Of a DNA stretch of 64,000 nt, positions 1 to 10,652 are shown piece after piece (position 1 is the stretch's first letter; each line of letters opens with the position of its first letter). The notes beneath the pieces were generated by a model. That model saw only the letters and a list, made by a program, of their open reading frames with translations. It ran no database searches and had not been told where the DNA came from. The stretch lies in NCBI GenBank assembly GCA_963669155.1, contig OZ022588.1, positions 17,977,285 through 18,041,284 on the forward strand, in the 5' to 3' direction. The stretch is from Arbacia lixula (taxonomy: Eukaryota > Echinodermata > Echinoidea > Arbacioida > Arbaciidae). A program made the translations under genes and the position numbers.

Positions 1-565
1 TAATCAAATGGTAATAATTAATCTCATCGATTTCACGAATGCTTCTTTAATTATGACAGTCAGTCCTTAGCAGCGTACTCAATTATACGAACATAGAAAC
101 CTGGGATACGCACACATAGTAACGACCTAACATGACCTTGAAAAAGATGGCTGCTGCTACCTCGTTCACCTGATTTATTGATGAAATTTATAACTTTATC
201 CTTAATCAATTCAGGAGATTAGAATTCATATTCCAAATAAATATTGTAGCTCGGTGTTCATAGCTATCCATGTTATTGCTATATTACTATTACTGAAATA
301 TAAATCTTCATTTGATGAAGGAGATATAAAAACAAACATTTCAGTTTTCTTCTTTTTGTTACGTAAACGCATACGCGCACAGTATTACGCGCTTGAAGTT
401 GTATAAGGACGGACAGGGCGCATTTGAGGATTCTTCAGTCTATCTTTTTTCGTGAGACTTTCAGAGCTATTACTAGCATCCTTACTTTGCTGTCTTTATA
501 GCGATTTCGTTTGTTCTTGTAACAGTCTTCTTTGACTACTGCGAACATTCTAGATAGTTTCAGCT
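1..565. other. 5' flank of the first gene
   Basis: AT-rich sequence with no reading frame I can support. It lies directly upstream of the start codon at 566 and presumably holds the promoter and 5' UTR of that gene. A CTTTATAG stretch near 495-502 resembles a weak TATA element, but nothing else supports a start site. Confidence 0.3.
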
Positions 566-1750
566 ATGGGTTGTAATGAGTCAAAGATTATCATTTTGCC
601 AGCGGGGCAACGTGAGCAAGAAATACAGCAACGTCGCGAGTCAAAGTGTCGACGTGACTTTCGCCCTAGAGACCGCTGCTTGGCTTCCAAACGTCCACAT
701 AAGGTAAAAAAATATATAATCAAACAAAATTTACCATTATTGATACGTCAATCAAGAAATACATATATTAACATATATATGGCAATATCAATATGGTAAT
801 ATATGCATTATGGCAATAGGCCCTATGGCTGTATGAAATCACAACGCTTTTGTTTGCTTCTTGTTCCTAAGGTGGCCTCAACTTGGATACCAATTGTGAC
901 GTCACCAATTGGGTTTCAGGCTACGCGCAGTACATCACGCACACCATGTTCAACTGCCGTCACAGTACCTCCGTGCTGGACTGAAGTGAGAAAAGCCACA
1001 ATGTCAGGACCCAACGTTGTCAAGAGGGTCCGCTTTGATGACGAGGTGGACGACCATTATTGCCAAGCGGAGGTTGATATAGAGATCGAGCGCATTCTCT
1101 GCCCTGTAGTTGGTACGCCCCCTCTCTTCTCTTGAACTCTTAATTTCAATAACTTAACTATTAAATTTTAAGTTTTGTGAAAATAAAATCTTTAATGCTA
1201 AATATGTTACTCATTGCGGATAGATGGCTACTGATAATCGTTTGTCTCGCAATGTGAGGTAAACGGTATCGAAAAGATCACGACGTTTCGTGTGCCGCTG
1301 CAACACTTCGTCAGGTGTGATACAAAATTGTAGTAAGCAGGGGTCAATAAAATCTTTAATTGCAATTTAAAAGGAGCAGAGCTTGTGAGCCAAGCTACAA
1401 AGTAATTATGATTTTTATACCTTATTTACATTCGACCTCACTGTTTTACGATCTTGTGCTTCATGCAATGTTTTAAAGAATTTGATGTTATCTGCAAAAG
1501 GCATTTGCACTAGGGAAACTGTGCAATAAAGCAGACCAAAATGTTCCGAATGTCGTATTAGAAATAAAGGATATTCACATTATCACTTACTAATTCATAT
1601 TTTCCAGACAACTATGACGATCTTGTTCTGTGTTCATTTCTCCATGCAGAATACATATCGTTCGACTACACGTGTTCAACGGATCAGCCACCAATCTTAC
1701 GTTACCATGGCAACGAGATGCCCGATCTACCAGGAGTCGTGTGTGGCTAA
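566..1750 (+). CDS. Predicted 173-aa protein with MGC N-terminus and RVxF-like motif
   Basis: I do not recognise this gene. Three exons join in frame: 566-703, 872-1112 and 1608-1750. Supporting signals are a good AAG|GTAAAA donor, a pyrimidine-rich acceptor ending CTAAG, a weaker donor GTACGC, a clear TTTTCCAG acceptor, a TAA stop, and AATAAA 38 bases further on. The protein begins Met-Gly-Cys-Asn-Glu-Ser-Lys, a plausible N-myristoylation and palmitoylation signal. A basic stretch rich in RR and KCRR follows in exon 1. In exon 2, KRVRFDDEVDD matches the RVxF docking motif of protein phosphatase 1 regulators with its usual acidic flank. The last exon is acidic and aromatic (YDDLVLCSFLHAEY) and ends PGVVCG. 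I infer a small membrane-tethered cytosolic regulator, possibly PP1-binding; both ideas rest on short motifs. The alternative is a chance chain of open frames in non-coding DNA. Confidence 0.5.
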
Positions 1751-1787
1751 ATGCCCCGTGGGTGATCTGCACTTGACCAGTCAAATG

Positions 1788-1793
1788 AATAAA
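1788..1793 (+). promoter_or_regulatory. Candidate poly(A) signal of the first gene
   Basis: AATAAA sits 38 bases after the predicted TAA stop, a normal distance for a very short 3' UTR. It supports the terminal exon of the 566-1750 model. Confidence 0.4.
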
Positions 1794-1870
1794 TCATTAA
1801 TCAATACAATGATGGCTGGACATGTATGTGACGTTCCTTAAGTATTTGCTTGAGTGTGAAGGACGTGGGT

Positions 1871-2170
1871 GATCATGAGAGAGGGAAAAAAGAGAAGAAT
1901 ATGAGGATGAACGGAGGGAGAAAATAGAAGAAACTGAAAGAACAGCAAATCAAGGATAATAGTAATACAAGAAAAAGAATAAATGAGTGAGGAAGAACAA
2001 GAAAAGGAGAACAAGAACAAGAACAAGAAAAGGAAGAGGATGATTTTGAGGAAAAGGCAAGACGGAGAGAGGATAAAGAAAATGCTGAATCAGGAGGAGA
2101 ATACGAACTATAAAAATCATAGAGATGACACAAAGAAAAACAATAAGAAGTAGAAGAAAATTTTGAGGAG
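1871..2170 (+). repeat. Polypurine tract (GA-rich)
   Basis: About 300 bases are nearly all purine on the plus strand, built from degenerate GAGGAA, GAAGAA and AAGAAC words with few pyrimidines. Open frames on the complement are low-complexity Ser/Leu/Phe strings and are not genes. Such tracts can form triplexes. Confidence 0.7.
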
Positions 2171-2273
2171 ATAGATTGATGACAATTATTCCTGACACCA
2201 TTCTCTTATCAGCATTAAGTGACAAATATGTACATGTATATCGAATGATTCACTCACGCGCGTGCGCACGAAC

Positions 2274-2284
2274 ACACACACATA

Positions 2285-2343
<59 letters not shown>
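2274..2343. repeat. (CA)n microsatellite
   Basis: An almost pure CA dinucleotide run of about 70 bases, preceded by a CG-containing CACGCGCGTGCGCACG stretch that could adopt Z-DNA. Confidence 0.9.
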
Positions 2344-2346
<3 letters not shown>

Positions 2347-2484
2347 GCAGAAACAAGGTAAAACACCTTTACAAGACGGCATCAGATACAACAATTTTGT
2401 TCACTGCATGTTGACTAATTTTCACTACAGGGGTCCATACAAGTGGTAAGACTGCGGATACTAGTATGCTGCGTTTACACTGTT

Positions 2485-2578
2485 CAGTGGTTTGAAAAAA
2501 ACCACTGTACTTTGTCGAGAACGTTTTGCCAGAGCATTTAGATTAAGCGATCTTTAAAACTTAAAGATCGCTTAATCT
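2485..2578. repeat. Two short perfect hairpins
   Basis: CAGTGGTTT at 2485 pairs with AAACCACTG ending at 2507. AGATTAAGCGATCTTTAA at 2540-2557 pairs perfectly with its complement at 2561-2578 across a 3-base AAC loop. The second has the form of a MITE remnant or a cruciform site; it does not look like a tRNA or other RNA gene. Confidence 0.5.
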
Positions 2579-2639
2579 GTACATGTATTTAATACACAGA
2601 CAGTCAGCTCCTTCGCTGGAGTCTGAAAGGCTCTATGGC

Positions 2640-2995
2640 CCGTATGCATAACCGTGGTTTAACCAGGGAGGTGTTTCTATTACTTATAAAATTGACTGAT
2701 TTCTTCACTTTCCGACATCTTGTGCATTTGTGGGATTCAACCATTCTCAGTCAAAATGATATATTAAGCTGTGCATTATCATTAACGGTGTTTGTGTGCG
2801 TTTGCGTGCAGCGGAGATATTTTGCTTGACAAAAAACTTGTTTATTTGTGTTTGCTGATACCTATTATGCTCATTGAAGTATTGCTGTCATTAACACAAC
2901 TTGACAAGCGAAACGCGACTCTGAATTTCTTTTCTTCTCTCTGAGAAACTGTTGCCACTCAATCATGTTCGTCATTGTTCAAACACCTGAAGAGC
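2640..2995 (-). repeat. Dispersed repeat family A, distal block (inverted)
   Basis: The reverse complement matches 22330-22680 and 19720-19910 over most of its length, including the TATCAGCAAACACAAATAAA segment and the SQRE...SKHK reading frame seen in the other copies. Here that frame carries a TGA. It probably belongs with 5070-5735, which is the proximal block of the same inverted copy, the two having been separated by about 2 kb of later sequence. Confidence 0.6.
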
Positions 2996-4538
2996 ACCTG
3001 GTAAAACACATAACTTTTAAGCGGCGTGGAGCATGGGTCCAAAGAAAGAAAGTTGTTTTATATCCTTCCATAATAGTATCCCTTGTTTAACGAAGACCGC
3101 ATACTAAACGTAGACTCACTTTATGTGGCGCAGAATCAATCTTCTGATGCTGTCACCAAATCACTGATTTTCATGACAAACTCACAACAATCGGTGATTT
3201 CAATTACTGTAATTATTATGTGGATAAACTCAACGTACCACAGTGATTCTGAGGAGAAAGTCAATTATATTGAATCAGTTATAATGTTAAATGCTGTTTC
3301 ACTGTTAGTCCAAGTTTAGTACACTGCTTGCGTTAAACCTCTGTTCAGAATGCAGGCCAATAATGACAAACCACTTGCGTGAGAACCTACCTTTGCTGTA
3401 CTTTTCTTGATTGATGTGTGAATTACTAGTACATCAAACCTCTTGTAAAGTGCATATCGATGCTTTGAATGGCTTCGCGTTATAGATTGTAGAGGATTGG
3501 GCTGTGCAAAATCGAGGGCTTGCTTTTAATAGACGGGCATTCGGTCGCACAATAAATGAGCACTTGAACCTGGGCACTGTGGACGGGTAAAAGCACATTA
3601 CGGATCGCACGACCTACTCCAAAGACAGTAAAATTGAATAAGATCGTGTTGTATGTACTTTCGTGGTTAAGTGGCTCTCGAATACAATTTACGACTTGGC
3701 AACATTTACAATCAACTATATATGGGGACACGAATTGGGGCCAATTTATATTAGACGGGCTACATCTGTAACGATAATGCTTTCTGAAAGGTTCTGAAAC
3801 ATATCTGCAAAGCAATGTGAAGTTTTTTTTTTCTAACAGTGTGTTTCTCTTTTTTACTATTGACCAATAATTGTAGGTGTTGTTTGCCTTAACCATGATG
3901 TGCCATCGGTGTTTTTTTTTTTTTACCATTCACACACACACACACAAATCCCGTAGAATAGTATTTTGTCTGGCAAACGGAGCGCAGTATAAGAAATAGG
4001 CTTAAGTCAAAATGATAACATAATTATCGGGCGGGATTTTTATACCGACCCGGTGCATTTTGCACTTGTGAAGTTTCTATTAGCCATTCTGAGAATCCAT
4101 TTGTATGCTGTTGCCTACTTCTGATTCCAAGAGTGCCTTTATTTCTTTCCTTCGCGAGATAAAATTGAAAGGTGACAGCCGTTGTGAGTAGGACATGCTT
4201 AATGTTGTTTGAAAAGCCGGAGTTCCGTTATTTAGTCATTTTGCGTAAACGCGGTATTTTTGCACTTGCAATACACACCGTACCTATACCGCAGTATTGA
4301 GTCTGTAAGAGAACGGATTAGTATAACATTAATACACTTTTGGTAGGAATGTAATGATAGGTTAATACTAAACATAAAACATACATTATTTTGAAGAAGA
4401 TAAAAACATTTCTTTTCGAAAAGGTTTGTGGCACAGGTGTTTTTCGAGAAAAAAAAGTTGAGCATATTGACGTTTAGTTGATACTTTGAGCTGTAACTTC
4501 CATGACACTATTCATATAATCAACAAGCAATTTAACCG
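2996..4538. other. Unassigned AT-rich stretch
   Basis: It lies between the two inverted family A blocks. A 149-codon minus-strand open frame at 3480-3929 is AT-driven, lacks recognisable domains and has no supporting splice context. A short CA run lies at 3930-3947. Otherwise I see nothing specific. Confidence 0.4.
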
Positions 4539-4918
4539 TTAAAGGGAATATACCGTACTGGGAAGACAAAAAACTTCAAAAGGGTGATCGTGAGCAATCT
4601 TCTTGCCGATGGTCTTCATGTATTGTGCATTATAGAAACGTGCTAAAAGTTTTTTTGCCCTCGAATGATCCACATTTGAGGTATAACTAGTGATTAAATC
4701 ACAAATCCTCAAAATGCTTGGGACGAACATTTTGAGGATTTGAGGATTTTGAGGATTTAATCACTTATTACTAGTACTCCAAATGTGGATCATTTGAGGG
4801 CACATAACTTTCAGCACGTGTCTACAATAGACAATACATGAAGACCATTGGCAAGAAGATTGCTCACGATCACCCTTTTGAAGGTTTTTGTCTTCCCAAT
4901 ACAGTATGTTACCTTTAA
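4539..4918. mobile_element. TTAA-flanked palindromic MITE, copy 1
   Basis: The whole 380 bp folds back on itself. It begins TTAAAGGGAATATACCGTAC and ends with the near-complement, with TTAA directly outside both ends. TTAA target duplications are typical of piggyBac and Kolobok-type transposons, so this is probably a non-autonomous foldback relative. A second copy of the same family lies at 58935-59307 inside the PNPLA gene. No coding sequence. Confidence 0.75.
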
Positions 4919-5069
4919 CTTCCGTATTCTATTGTTTCTCAGTTTTCCCCACATCGGTTGCTCTGATCTGTCTACTTTCATTGGATTCATTCATGCAATA
5001 CTATCAGGGTGTCACTGCCATGTGAGAACACATCATACATGTCATACGACATGATTGACCATTTGTGTG

Positions 5070-5735
5070 TCAGACAAAACAAGGAGGTACTAGGCGAGCT
5101 GGAGATACAGCTCGCGGAAATTCTTTCCAGCAACTTCGAAGCCGCCTCGTACTAGCTGCTGCTCTCAACAACATTATGATGCATAAGCGATTGCGTCACG
5201 TTCACCTGGATTTTATAATACGTTATACACATTCCTATACATGCAAACATTTCAGCTTTCGCTGCTGAAATTGTAATGTTGTCACCAGGTGCTTGTTATG
5301 TAGTTAATGAGAACAAGCGAACACGAAGTTTGATCCTTTTTGAGATGAAAATACTAGCTTGAGTGGAGCTGAGCACGTTTTTCATGTTATTTGTCTGCAA
5401 GGGAAATATCTCAAAGTAACGTTTCATGCAATTTTTTAATGGAATATCATGCGAAACATTGTGAAATTGAGACTTTTGTACTGCAACTTGATACCACGTT
5501 GAGAACCTTTTTGCCATATTTTAACAGTATTCCTCGATTGAATCTTTATAGATGCATCGTAGGTATTACATGTCACAACTGCGCAAGCATATATTGAGGA
5601 TATTTCCCTAAATTCTTCTGCGCATCCGATTTTGTTCATACGTCAAATCCGGGCAAAAATCTAAAATCTAAAATCTTTGTAAAGCATTATTTTGTGACCA
5701 GAAGGAGAGTGCAATGAATCTGCATTAATTAAACG
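5070..5735 (-). repeat. Dispersed repeat family A, proximal block (inverted)
   Basis: The reverse complement aligns by eye with 18850-19470, from the ATTAATGCAGATTCATTG end through the conserved frame containing CNTYDAS to the GCAGCGAAAGCTGAAATG segment. It is an older, more diverged copy than those at 18.8 and 20.4 kb. Confidence 0.65.
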
Positions 5736-6312
5736 GCTGATGACACTAAATGTGCTTAAAGATCCATGGACAAACTTGCTGCCCTATGGCAATTACGTGT
5801 AATATAAGTGCGTGTATATATCGATGGCACATACAGAGATAATAAATGATTATATTGATTAATCAGAACGTGTTTTTTTTAAAACCTTTTAACAAATTCA
5901 GATCAACATGGATATTTTCACCCTTAATGCGCCATTGGTGCATTTTTGCACAAGTTATACATACAAATCTCATAGAGCAGCAATTTTTCCGCAGGCACGA
6001 AGAGGTAATAAACCAATTGCAGTAACCATTCCCTTCAGATTCGTGTTCTCGAAAACACCATATCCTCTCCCAAATAGTTGTGTTCCCTCTACTCCTCTTT
6101 CAATTTCATCAGAATTTTACATGACACTGTCGAATATGTTTTGTTATAAAGCTAAGGCAGATACTGCCTTTGCATTGGGCATGACAGTAACGTAATTAGT
6201 GTTAGTATCATGTTCATTCTTTTGCGTGTTGTTGAAGTGCGAGGTTTACAAAGAAACCACTGAGAAATATCTGTCACTGTTTCTTATTCCGCGTCATGTT
6301 TTAATGCAATAA
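5736..6312. other. No recognisable feature
   Basis: AT-rich sequence. A 95-codon open frame at 5908-6195 has no recognisable domain. I see nothing else. Confidence 0.4.
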
Positions 6313-6489
6313 TAAGCAAATAATCAACGTCGGTGAAGGTAATGGGACGAAATATCACTTCCGAGGCGATCTGGATGTAGCTATCTTTCCGAAGCTTTTA
6401 GCTGAGGAAAGATAGCGTATACATTCAGATCGCCGAGGAAGTGATAGTTCGTCTCATTGCCTGAAACCAAAAGTTGATTATTTGCTTTA
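6313..6489. mobile_element. Small palindromic MITE
   Basis: TAAGCAAATAATCAAC at the left end matches the complement of the right end. The inner arms (ATCACTTCC, GGCGATCTG, CTATCTTTCC) pair almost continuously to a short central loop near 6394. No coding capacity. It is a different family from the TTAA element. Confidence 0.65.
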
Positions 6490-9400
6490 TATTCCACATC
6501 TGATACCAACAATCTATAAAATAAATGACAATTTAACGTACAAAAGCATTCGTGTCGGTGCGGCTACATATTCACGCGACGCTCCGAAACCCGGAAGCAA
6601 ATTGACTTTGTGCACGCTATATAGACTCTACAAATTCCAACGAACACTATGACATGGTGATGCTAATTTGTAAGATTTTGACGGAAAAGCAAGAAGTAAT
6701 CGAAATTCTCTTACCTGTGCGGTATCGGTGAGAACATAGATCCTCCGAGAATGCTCGTCATAATTCTAAGAAATTACAGGCAAGTGAAATTCTAGGTCAA
6801 TTTTGGTACGAGGTGGTAGAGAATTGCACACTTGCTTTGGTGAAATACTGTGTGGGGGAAATGGAAGGCTTGCACTGCTTTGTACGTACGCGCGCGGCGC
6901 AGCGCGCTATAACCAAAAATTTTAATTTCCGCGCGCGCACCGCGGTGTCGTCTGCGCCGATAGTCCTTGCTACGCACTTTTATTTCGCGCGTACTCAAAA
7001 TATTGATCACGCGTTAGGACTGTGAGGAGTGAAGAGATCAGCGAAACCAAAAAGTACTATCACCTAGAGTGTAACGAACTTTCCTTCTCAAAAAAGTACT
7101 ATCACCTACAGTGTAACGAACTTTTCTGCTCAGGTGATCAGATGGGAAAAACTACGCTTCATCACGTGATCAAATCTTGACCAATCATATAGCAACATTC
7201 TTAGTATGTGGAATATAACAATGAATATAAAACCACCCGTCCATCTATTCTCTGTTTACTTGTGATGTGCGGGATATCGTGGACCATTCTCAAATGTCGA
7301 TGTATGTTTGAACAACCCATCTCTTCTTCACTCCTTGAGCCTGATTCGAATGTGATAACATGAAATTATGGGATGTCAATAGAGCTGTTTTTGTTCTGCT
7401 GTATGTTCTCCTACCGCTTGATCGCAATTCGTTTTGTATACCCTTACATTTCATGACAGGTCGTTTTTGTCGAGCGTAGGTGTTATTCTTTGCGTAGTTT
7501 GCCCTCCGTTTTTGCTTGTTTTCCTCCTGGCTTGTTTCCGCCTACTCCATTCGTTGTTCCTATGATCATTTCAATATTTCAGTCTTCATCGCCTTCTCTC
7601 TCACTCTTTTAAATCTTTCCTTTACATATATATTGTTTGTGCTTTTTATTAAGGAATCTAAACATATTATACAATGTACATGAGGATTTTATGTAATTTA
7701 AACTGAAAAATAATAATAAAGACAAATTACAATACTTACAAATGATTGGGATGATGAGTGGGGGAAAAGGAAAAGAAAAAAAAGGCACAGTACAAGAAAA
7801 TGTAAGTATATTGTTGTATAAGTAATTGTGCCAATTACTTGAGCAAGAGCAACCGATATAGATTTTCTTTATATCTCATTTTCATTTCCCCCTCTTATTT
7901 GTACCTCTCGTATTTTGTATCTTCGTCTCCTCCTTCTCTCTGCCATTACGGGAGAGGTGATGCCTTAAGCTTCCTGTGATTCTAATACTGGCTATCACAG
8001 CCCTTCCTGTGCCAAATTAAATACTGGTCTTTCGAATGTATGCGTTTGACTGGTGAAAAAAAAAAATATGTATATGGTATATAAAAAGTTGAACCAAAAA
8101 TGTTTCAGTATTCGTATTAAAGGTGAGTTTTTTTTCCTTTGGGAATGGAAGAGAAAACCCTGGGATAGGAAATAAGTAATTTCCAATGAAAAGAACCTAT
8201 CAGCGGAGAACCCCTTCCGTGCACTGAAAGCCGCTATCGATGCCATTCCTTGTATGCATTGAATCTAAGTTAACCAGGGTAACGAATTGAACACGCAAAA
8301 GAGTGTCGGGTCATCCCATGGGACCCGGGGTGGTGTGGGGGAGTCAGGTGTTGGTAGGGATTGGTGTGTGTGTGTGGTGGTGGGGTTGTAGGGGAGGGAT
8401 ACTTTTTAATTAATTAAAGTGTATACAAAAATATGAACAACAACTTTTTCACATATGGTTCCAAGTGTAAATATAATTTGTTCACTTATGAGACAACGTG
8501 TACGTATAAAAGAGAAAGAAAGAAATAGAACAAGCTATAATTGTCATGATGGCAGTAATACGTGATATTAACCCAACGTGAATCGTACAACAAACATCTC
8601 AGTGATTGGAATATTTGAAAATAAAATCAAACTAATTAGATATAACGAGATAATGGTGATTTCGATTAGATCAGCGACGGGCGGCTTGGCGGGAAAACCA
8701 TTCCCCCCCAAGTATTCAGGCTTCTCTCGCCTCTAATGGATTAAAAAAGAATGAATAGGAAAGGATACCCTGGAGAATGTCGCAAGTGAGTGATGATACT
8801 ACAGAATTGATCCCTAAACGTTTCGGTCACTTTCATCATGTTCATGGTGGATCGACAACGGCTCACCAGTTACCAAGTGTTGTCATGGTAACCACACGAA
8901 ACATTGATTGCGTTTGAATTTCGATTGCAAAACGATTTCCCCCGACGTGTCTTCCGGATTCAACCATAGCCGTAGATCTTGTAATTGCGTTAACCTAAAT
9001 GTATCAAATGAAGTGCGAGAACGGAACAAACACGTTTTTCAACAGCTTCGATCCATCACGTGACTGATTTTTTTTCCGCAGTTTGCTGTAAAACATGATT
9101 GTGCTCCGTGTAGAATAGTTTCCATTAACTGAAGTTCAAACATGAAAACGGTTATTTAAGAAAAAAAAGTGTTTTCATTAATTTATCAAAGTTACCACGA
9201 GAAAATGAAATCAATAAAAGGACACAAGCCATGTGGCTCTTCCAAACGAATTTGATTCAATCGGGTCAATTGCTTTTATGTTGCAGATGTAGAATTGTTG
9301 CAAAAAGTTTTGAACGTGGTCCAGTATAACGATGTCCTTTGATGAAATTATTGAGATACAAGTTTAAATGAGTTTACGAAAAGGACGCTACATGTATGCG

Positions 9401-10652
9401 TATTTTTAAACGAATTGGCACTGCTCCATTATAAGTTTGTCAATGTAAAATACATTGTCGCAAACATGAATATAACATGTAAAAGTGTTTTCATGAATAG
9501 GTGTATAATCAAGATTGATATTGAATATTGCTTTAAAATGGATAATAATTTTAACATAATTATGCATGAAGTAACTCCCTCAGTCTTAATATTCTTTGTG
9601 GAAATAAATAATCCCATCCCCTCCATTTATCATATTTAATCGTAATGATCGCATCATTCAATGTGTCATGCTAGATTAGAGTGCTTTTTCAAAACTGATT
9701 ACACTGCAAACTTAAGGCAGTAGAGTTTGACACGTGTTGATGTCGGTGTATCATAGTTACGAAGAAGGTGTTCCATTTTATACGAATAGTGTGATATTTA
9801 ACATAAACATGATAAACGGCGTATTAAGGATTCAAAGAATGGGTGTTGGATTCTCTTTGGCATTTAATACCAACGGACTTAAATCCAAAATTCTTAGTAT
9901 CGGATTGTATTTTATTAATCTCACTCTTCATAATGAGACAACAAAACCAAATAATAACTGATAACATATCTCCCCCTGTCGTCTGTTTGTTCAGATCATT
10001 GACCAAACTAGTAGGGTCTATATGTTAAGAGGATATGTAATAACATACCACGAGCCGCTCCCCCTTATTGGACGTGGGCCTATGATATCACTCTTTTTAT
10101 TTCTTCAAACACGTGTATTATTAAGCAAACCAATATTACAAATTTTGGCTTCCTGAAGACTCCGAATTTAGACTCGGAATATTTGCGAAAATGATGATTA
10201 AACCCCGAAGTTCGTACAATATACTTAGCCTTTACGCTGAGCCACCGGTACATGATCTAAGAGCTTGACAACTGCCCTAAATGCCCTTATTACCCCTTTA
10301 TGGAGATCCCAAATTGGGGGGGGGGGGGGGGTAACCCTTCGAGACCCACCTTTGTATCTATTTTGTTTAAATTGGAGATTTCAATGGGGAAGGGGGGGGG
10401 GGAGTAATCCAACCTCCTAGATCCACCACTGTGTTTCCATTTAAAAGCATTTTCCACCCATTCTACAACAACAACGCTTACACGTCATGAAGATTATCTT
10501 TAATTCGTAAAGTGTATAATTCTTGTAATTTTGTAACAAATACTTCATACAGCTTTCTGGATAAGAGATCTTTGAGCAACATTATGTTTCAAAAAAATTT
10601 CAATGAAATACTATAATTTTTATTCCTGTACATCAATTGAGTAGAAGTCATA
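6490..10652. other. Intergenic region without a supported gene
   Basis: Mostly AT-rich sequence. A GC-rich patch at 6880-6980 is made of GCGCGC words. G-rich sequence at 8325-8398 and G runs at 10317-10331 and 10393-10402 could form quadruplexes. Small open frames have no domains or splice support. Confidence 0.4.
7051..7134 (+). repeat. 42-bp tandem duplication
   Basis: Two adjacent units beginning AAAGTACTATCACCTA and containing GTGTAACGAACTTT, differing at a few positions. No known function. Confidence 0.7.

Noticed and set aside
3480-3929. 149-codon minus-strand open frame
   Set aside because: AT-driven composition, no recognisable domain, located between repeat blocks, no convincing splice context.
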